From: Gamarada debralockiae
Lineage: Eukaryota; Ascomycota; Leotiomycetes; Helotiales; Hyphodiscaceae
DNA length: 64,000 bases
Assembly (NCBI GenBank): GCA_002803225.1
Contig: NXFV01000482.1
Location: 1 to 64,000 of the forward strand
Reading direction: 5' to 3'
Part shown: piece by piece, positions 57,637 to 64,000 of the stretch
Layout: every line of letters starts with the position of its first letter
Numbering within the stretch: position 1 is the first letter of the stretch
Made by a program: the position numbers and the translations under genes
Notes under the pieces: generated by a model
Database searches by the model: none
What the model was told of the DNA's origin: nothing
The model's input: the letters and a program-made list of their open reading frames with translations, nothing else

Positions 57637-58791
57637 ATTGAAGGGGAAAGAATGGAACAGAAGAAGTTTGAAGTGGCTGTCTTGTTGAAGACAGTCGCGG
57701 GGCGTGATGGCTGAACAGCAGAGACAGAACCACGACGGCGACGCGGAATTGTGAGACAGCGGTGGAATATGACAATTTATGAGGCTAAAAGATTTAGAAT
57801 GCGAAAGGAAACTGGAGCATGAGGCCATTATCTGGAAGAGACTTACGACAATACCCAGAGGCGAAGGCTCAGCTGCTGAAAAAGCAAATTGAATGGATAA
57901 ATGGCTCTGTGGTGGCTGAAGCTGCACCTAAATCGGGCAGCAGTCACACCACTACATTTCTGGCATCCCGCTTAAAGCCATACTGGCGGTCAGCAAAACC
58001 TTAAAGAGATGCTATCCCTGTTTGTTTGTCCGGAACCATCGGTTGGGCCGTTTCTACAGCCATGGTGAAGAAGCAAAATGACATTGACCAATGCGGATTG
58101 CTGTTCTGTCAAGCGAGAATGGCGAGCTGTTCGGGCAGTGGGCTTGAAATTAGTTCGAGAGTTGCAGAATGGAAGGTTTGAGAAATGGCCAGGCTCTAAT
58201 AATTTGGAGAAAATAATGAGGTAAAGTATATATATTTCTAACTTGGTTCTGGAAGGCGGGAATGACTCCATTGTTCCAGTCACGCAACTTCGCGGAACTT
58301 CCACGCTGACTTCTTGTACAAGATTTTGTACTGTTCGAGAGGTAAATTTGGCCAGGTAGAGAGACAGGAAGTCTTGATAATTCATATTTCAAAGCTGGAA
58401 ATCATTGATGGCTTCCACTTGCCACTCAGAAGGATCCGATCGGGAGAAAAGGACATGCGGTTAAAGAGCTGGAGAGCCTTGTAGAGAGAGAACAGTCCAA
58501 ACGGCTTTCTTCCTAGAAGTTGGGATTGCTAGAACAATTTATAGACCCAGCCTTGCATTTCACATTCAAGATTCATGCTTTTTGGAGAAGATCTCATAAA
58601 CTTCGAAAGAACTTGGAGTTGCAATAAAAGAGCGAGCTGAGAAGGCGTACTAAGGCACGTGACCACAGCCGAGGACAATAGCTGACTAATCGACCACGAC
58701 TTCCAAAGCTACCTTGAGCTCCAACATCGCCATCAACTCAAGCAAACCAAATCACTTCTCCCCAACCACACAACATCCCCAAGCCAACAAA
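57637..58791. other. Intergenic between divergent HET gene and RPN12
   Basis: No gene is supported. Part of this stretch (57637-57927) is in frame with the HET protein but has a composition unlike it. A CACGTG core lies near 58658, about 130 bp before the Rpn12 start. The last 80 bp before 58792 are a pyrimidine/CA-rich leader. Confidence 0.4.
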
Positions 58792-59679
58792 ATGTCAGAA
58801 CACGACCTTAACTCCATCCTCCAAAAACTCAAGTCCTCGCGCGACTATGCCGACTCTTCCACCCTCCTCTCCCGAGCCAAAATCACCCTCCTAAAACTGC
58901 ACGCCCTAACACCCCAACCCACCACTCCCCCCTCCCTCCTCCTCGCCGCCCGCGAAGTCTTTGAAGCCGGCGCCCTCCTGTCCATCCGTGCTAAAGATCC
59001 CGACGCTTTCACCCGCTATGTGCACCAACTGACTCCCTTCTACGAGCTTCCCTCCCAACTTTTCCCGAGCGGATCTGGAGACGGGGAGAAGAATAAGATA
59101 ACGGGCTTGTATTTACTGTTGTTGTTGACGCAGGGTAATTATGCTGGTTTTCATACTGAGTTAGAGGGACTTGAGTTGAGAGCGGGGGAGGCGGGAGTGG
59201 GTGTTGTGGAGGGTGATAGGTATTTGGGGTATCCGATTAAGTTGGAGCGGTGGTTGATGGAGGGGAGTTATGATTTGGTTTGGAAGGCGATGGCTAGTAG
59301 AGAGGTGCCTTCTGAAGAATACGGTGTTTTCTCCGAAGTACGTTCCCTCCCCGTCCGCCTAAAAAATAATATAGCAAACCTAATCGCCACCACACAGATC
59401 CTAACATCCCAAATTCGCAATGAGATCGCCTCATGCTCCGAAACCGCCTACCCATCGCTTCCTATTTCATCGACGAAGAACCTGCTGTTCCTGGATAGTG
59501 AGGGCGCAGTGGTACAGTTTGCGCAGAGTAGGGGTTGGTTGATTAAGGATGGACGGATATATTTCCCAAATCAGAGTCTTAAGGCGGGTGTGGATGAGGA
59601 AGGCAATGAGAAGGAGGTGTCTCAGATGACTATTGAGAATACGCTCGGATATGCTAGGGAGTTGGAGACTATTGTTTGA
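58792..59679 (+). CDS. RPN12: 26S proteasome regulatory subunit Rpn12
   Basis: This PCI-type lid subunit belongs to the 19S regulatory particle. Exons 58792-59337 and 59398-59679 encode 275 residues. Family blocks: an N-terminal helical repeat region, RYLGYPIKLERWLMEGSYDLVW, ATG-proximal MSEHDLNSILQKLK, ASCSETAYPSLPIS, and LLFLDSEGAVVQFAQSRGWLI. The 60-bp intron (gtacgt...cacacag) is a multiple of three with no stop, so a naive reading inserts 20 foreign residues (VRSLPVRLKN...). An upstream in-frame ATG at 58714 would add 26 residues but lies in leader-like sequence. Confidence 0.93.
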   Translation: MSEHDLNSILQKLKSSRDYADSSTLLSRAKITLLKLHALTPQPTTPPSLLLAAREVFEAGALLSIRAKDPDAFTRYVHQLTPFYELPSQLFPSGSGDGEKNKITGLYLLLLLTQGNYAGFHTELEGLELRAGEAGVGVVEGDRYLGYPIKLERWLMEGSYDLVWKAMASREVPSEEYGVFSEVRSLPVRLKNNIANLIATTQILTSQIRNEIASCSETAYPSLPISSTKNLLFLDSEGAVVQFAQSRGWLIKDGRIYFPNQSLKAGVDEEGNEKEVSQMTIENTLGYARELETIV

Positions 59680-59992
59680 GCTTTTCTTCACCGATGGTTC
59701 CTATAAAGGTATACTCTTGGTGGGGGGATACTAGGCTGGTCTGCAAAAGGCAAGATGGAGGAGCAGCATGGCATGGCATGTATTCTAGATTGGCGCTCAG
59801 GCGTACTTCAGAAATGTGAGACGGATGGCATAAGATCCGATTTCTTCCTTCCACTTCCACCACCATGTTGTATCTAATTGCTCTCGATCGCAACAAATTC
59901 AATTGATAGTACTCCCTACATGCTGCAACTATTCAGCTGCCACGTCTACTATTTTATTCCGAACTCCAGTTCATTCTCTCCCAAAATCTTCT
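59680..59992. other. Short intergenic between convergent RPN12 and alpha-COP
   Basis: The two genes converge here. The sequence should contain both 3' untranslated regions and poly(A) signals. Nothing else is seen. Confidence 0.5.
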
Positions 59993-62900
59993 TCACGCAA
60001 CTAGTTTCAATCCACTCCCATTCTTTCCCACTTGGCAAACCTCGCATACCACACATACGCTTCCCTTGTATTGGGTCTGGTACTTCGCTCCATCGAAAGC
60101 GCAGACCTCGAATGCTGAGCCAGAGTAAATGGGTGTATATGATGCGGCACAGATGTCGAATTCAGCGAATTGGTCGAACTCGATCTCAATTGCGTCGTTG
60201 GGGTTGCGCTCGCATTGGGCTTTTATCTTGCGTGCCTGTGAAATGTTAGATCTTGATCATATGCAAGGACAGAGTCATACGTACATTTTCGACAAACTTG
60301 GCATTCCAACCATTTGCAATCATACGATTCGCAAAGCTCAACGCTGAGTTGAAGTTCTTGTTCGCGAAAGCCAACCTCATAGCATTTTGCAACGTCAGTT
60401 GTCTATGCGGCACCTCCAACTTGGGGATTGTGAAATATGCAGAGAGCTCGAGAGCTCGCTTTAGCGTCACCGGGTCTTTGGAAATTTCTTCCGTTGTGCC
60501 AAGTTTTCGGCGGGCGAGCTCGATGGATATAGCGATGATGTATTCGGAGGCGGATGTGATGAGTTTCTTAGCTTCGCCGACTTCGGATGCCACGGAGACA
60601 GTATTGACGAGAAGTGCATGAAGCATTCCTCTGAATATCCGAGAGCCATCCTCAAGCTTGTTACCCTTCATGGCGTCAAATCCTTTCTGCAAGTCGTTGG
60701 TGGCCAGTGACTCGATATCGCGGGGAATAATGGGTAAGACCTTTCGTGGGTCTGTCTCATCAACTGTCCGGCGGACATAGTTGACGAGGGGTGGAAGGCC
60801 AGTAGATGCCGGGAGGAAGGTCTTGCTAGCTTGGTAGATCTCCAAGAAGCGAGGTTTTAGGGGTTCGAAGTTGACTGCAGTAACCTGTCGGTTGAGCAAC
60901 TGCATGGCTGTCTCGAATGACCCTCCAGCCACGTGATCAGCTGCCAGTGGAGAGTTGCGGGCCCAGAGATCTGCCTCGCTGCTTCCAGCACCAGCTTCAG
61001 CACTGTCAACGTTCACGAAATCACTCTCCATTTCCGGAACAATATCGTCACCCATATCCCATCCTGCAGCATCCTCATCGTCATCAGCTTCGACAAGGGC
61101 AGCGTTTCGAGGAGCTCCATCTTCCGCTCCAGCGTCCTCGAAGCCAAAGCCATTTGATGCAACAGCGGGTTCGTCTTCTAACGACAGGCCCTCAACTTGA
61201 CCAAGTAAAGCCTTTTCGAAGAATGATTGGGAGGCAGCTTTTGTTGGCCAATTCGACTTGAAGGTTGCAACGACGGGTTTTGGTGGAGAAAGAGGGGAGC
61301 CAAGAGCTGGGAGTGTGATCTGGTCTTCTGTGAGGCCAGTAACTTCGAGGATCGATTCGCACTCTTCCGTGAGGCCGTGGGACTTTGCGGTCATATATGC
61401 GAGAGGATCTGCAACTAGTTAGTCAGGTTTCAAAAATTGCTTCCACGAAACTTACAGAGATCGATCTCCTTGAACATTTGTATTCTATCATTCACATCCC
61501 CAAGATACAAAGAGTTCTGGAATCGAGCGGTGAAGTCTCCACGGTGTTCGGCGATTTTAGCCATTCGGGTGAGTTTTGCTTCATCGCCAGTGGCGAGGTA
61601 CAAGAAAGACAGCTTGTCAAATTGTCTCAACTTCTGGTAAGTCATCTCAACAATCTGATGGTTGCCATGGGCAAGTGCCTCAGTTGTCAATCTCGACCAG
61701 AGCTTGGGCCTATCCAGTTGTTTCGCCATCTCTACCGCAACATCAAGGTTACCGCACTCAATGGCCAGCTCGAAACGTGTCTGTGGATCTTGAACGAATT
61801 GCAGAGCAATTTCAGGGTAGCCCTTCTTCTGCAAATAGGAGATGATGCTTTGACCAACCAGACTCGAGTTCTTGATGATCTGCAACATTTCCTCGTAATT
61901 ACGCTTGACGAGTGCCATCTTGAAACGGTATTCTGTAGGGTCGATGTTCAAGATCTTGGGCTTGGCATTTCGATCGAGGCAGTATACGCTGCGTGCTTTA
62001 ACCCGAACCAGGTATACAGTCTGGTCGAGAGTTCGAACAATACCATTATCGCCATTAAGAAGAGTGTACTTGATGTGGTTCAAGGTCGAGTAGAGGAGAA
62101 CGCCAGCATCATCCCAGGTCGCGCTCTTGATTCGGATTGTTTCGTGAAGTGTGCTGACCTGTTCCAAGGTCTTGGTGACAATTGTGACATTATGCTTGCT
62201 GAGAAGCGCAGCGTAGAGGCCATCATTCGACCAAACAACATACTTAACCCCCGTGACAGCAAGTTCAGCGGTGCTCTTCTTTTGTTGAATATCATAGAGG
62301 TGAACGGTGGTGGGAGTAATTAGGAGGAGGTTGCCAGTTCCACCGAAATAGATATCAGTCGTTCCAGTTGGGGGTTTGATGGTTTTCGTGGTGGAATTAG
62401 AAAGGTCCTTGATGTCAATCTGTTGGCTGGCTGCGTTGAAAACAGCAAATCTGTTGCGGGCCACAAACACAGCCGAGTTGCCCTGACCTCGTTTCGTATC
62501 CGTAGGATCCATTGAGCCAGAGCCATCCCGAGGAAGATTGATGAGCTCGTAAGAGCCTCCGTCTGCAGGCGAGGTGACAAGGATGGCTCGTTCTGCGGGG
62601 TTATAGGAGAGGGATCTAGGAGGAACCCATGGGCTGCCAAGCTTCTTCAGAGTCAACAGAGTTGGGCTCTCGAGGTTCTTCTGGAAGTCATAGGACCGAA
62701 CGTGCTTCTCCTTAGTGATGAAGAAGAGGTTGTTCTGGTAGAAAGCAGATGCTGGGCGTTCTCGTTCAAGTTTGAAGACCATAACTCCATTGTCGTGACC
62801 GGCAGCAAAGAGATTGATCTCTGGATGAGCCGCAATAACCCAAAATCGATCATTCTCTCGCTTGAAGGACTGGACTGAAGTGCGCTTGTTCAAGTCCCAA

Positions 62901-63919
62901 ACTCGAATGGTCTTGTCCTCTCCAACTGACAAAATCAGATCTTGATGTGGGTGGAACAAGCATCCTGCGGCATTCTGGAAATGACCCCGGCAAGTATCTA
63001 CCTCCCAAGCCTTGGTCTCACTCATCCTCCATAGCTTCACAAGTCGGTCATCACCAGCGGACACGATCAGGGGTAATGTTGGGTGAAATGCGACCCAATT
63101 CACCCCTCTGTCATGACCTTCCAGCACGAATTTGACCACCGCATCTGTATTGCCAAACATATCCGCTTGGTTCTGGTTTCCACGGGACATTTGATCCTCG
63201 AATGTCATGGATGTTGGGGCGGAGTGCTTTTTTCGCAGGCCCGAAATATCCCAGACTCGGACTGACTGATCCAGGGAGGCAGATACTACCAAGTCGTCCT
63301 TCGGATGGAATTGCGCGCACATCGTATAGTGATTATGGCCAGTCATGGTGCAGACTAAAAGAGGCTATCAGCAGAGTTATTGGGTAATTGGAGGGTTTTT
63401 GGCTTACTCAAAGATCTGTTCTGCCAATTCCAGATTCGAATTGTTTGATCATCGGAACTCGAAATGATCCAAGGAAGCTCGTGATGGAAAAAGACTGTTC
63501 GGACGTAATCCAAATGTCCATTTAATGTGAACAGACATCTGCGAGTCTGGTATGACCACACCTTGATCTTATAATCATCTCCACCAGATACGAAGAGGGG
63601 TTGTGTCTTGTGGAAGTCGATTCCTCTAACTGGTCCATCGTGCTCCTCAAATCTGTCAATCAATGTTCCCATACGGTAATCCCATAGCTGGATAGTGGAC
63701 GAATGCAGAGAAACAAGAATCCATGGTCTGTCAAATCATTAGCATTGGATGCGCAAAGGGGGGCTCTCGGCTGGACAGACCTCTTAGGATGGAACGCAAT
63801 TCCTTTTGCTCTCGAAGACTTCGACTCGAACTAACAATACAGTCAGCGACAATTCTGCTCCAAACCAGAGACCAATCCAAGCTGCATACCTTCGTGAGCA
63901 TATTTGGGGAGGATGCCAT
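59993..63919 (-). CDS. COP1: Coatomer subunit alpha (alpha-COP, COPI coat)
   Basis: This is a large scaffold subunit of the COPI coat for retrograde Golgi-to-ER vesicles. Six exons (63919-63890, 63830-63781, 63727-63408, 63354-61456, 61408-60285, 60235-59993) give 1221 residues, the usual size. An N-terminal WD40 propeller binds dilysine cargo signals ([51 protein letters not shown] and others). The coatomer WD-associated region follows ([26 protein letters not shown]). The alpha-COP C-terminal domain ends with [20 protein letters not shown]. The first exon has only 10 codons. Donor gtctgt at 63780 is unusual but the join is supported by the protein. Confidence 0.95.
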
Positions 63920-64000
63920 CTTGACCGACGCTGCGAGAGACGAGGAAGCTTATGCGGCGCGCATGAAGGGTGGCGGGGTCTAGAGGTGGTTGATCTCCCA
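63920..64000 (-). promoter_or_regulatory. Leader/promoter edge of alpha-COP
   Basis: The sequence directly upstream of the alpha-COP start codon is cut by the window end. Nothing specific is recognised. Confidence 0.4.

Noticed and set aside
60917..62323. Forward-strand ORFs of up to 312 residues across alpha-COP
   Set aside because: They mirror the antisense of a highly conserved gene, and the translation has no family motif.
1..64000. CRISPR arrays, operons, Shine-Dalgarno sites
   Set aside because: The sequence is eukaryotic with spliceosomal introns; no regularly spaced direct repeats were seen.

Overview
The window looks like nuclear DNA of a filamentous ascomycete (Pezizomycotina). 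The reasons are the short spliceosomal introns (mostly 47-130 bp, GT(A/G)NGT donors, CTAAC/CTGAC-like branch sites, YAG acceptors), intact orthologues of conserved fungal genes, and fungal-specific HET, NACHT-ankyrin and NB-ARC-TPR families. A leotiomycete is my guess from the overall flavour of the proteins, not a demonstrated placement. Exon structures were built by hand from splice motifs and reading-frame continuity. Every multi-exon model offered as intact closes in frame.

Conserved genes form four blocks. (1) 1.0-4.0 kb: a secreted, probably GPI-anchored purple acid phosphatase whose 3' end is built from tandemly duplicated mini-exons. (2) 14.8-23.5 kb: the CHL1-type DNA helicase (-), a Skt5/Chs4-type chitin synthase activator (+) and meiotic HOP2 (+). 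(3) 41.4-51.2 kb: a two-finger CCCH protein (+), ribosomal protein uL15/L28 (+), Cdc7 kinase (-) and condensin subunit 1 (+). The last two are divergent and share a 308-bp intergenic region. (4) 58.8-63.9 kb: proteasome subunit Rpn12 (+) and COPI alpha subunit (-).

Accessory, decaying DNA lies between them. At 5.3-13.6 kb there are a frameshifted LPxEIR-type protein, an alpha/beta-hydrolase-NACHT receptor with one frameshift, a nonsense-riddled NB-ARC-TPR tail fused behind it, a truncated secreted Ser/Thr-rich ORF, and a small ankyrin protein. At 23.7-40.0 kb there are an unidentified frameshifted gene, a large intact NACHT-zinc finger-ankyrin receptor, a divergent Rad5-like SNF2/RING ATPase, a second NACHT relic broken at a pentanucleotide repeat, and relics of an AAC(3)-family acetyltransferase and a Rieske oxygenase. 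At 51.2-57.6 kb there is an AT-rich gene desert followed by a HET-domain gene cut by one stop codon.

Three foldback (inverted-repeat) elements are visible, at 14.26-14.46, 30.47-30.59 and 43.82-44.08 kb. The second sits between the start codons of the intact NLR and the Rad5-like gene. Together the accessory segments read as an NLR/HET incompatibility-type island in birth-and-death turnover, placed between housekeeping blocks.
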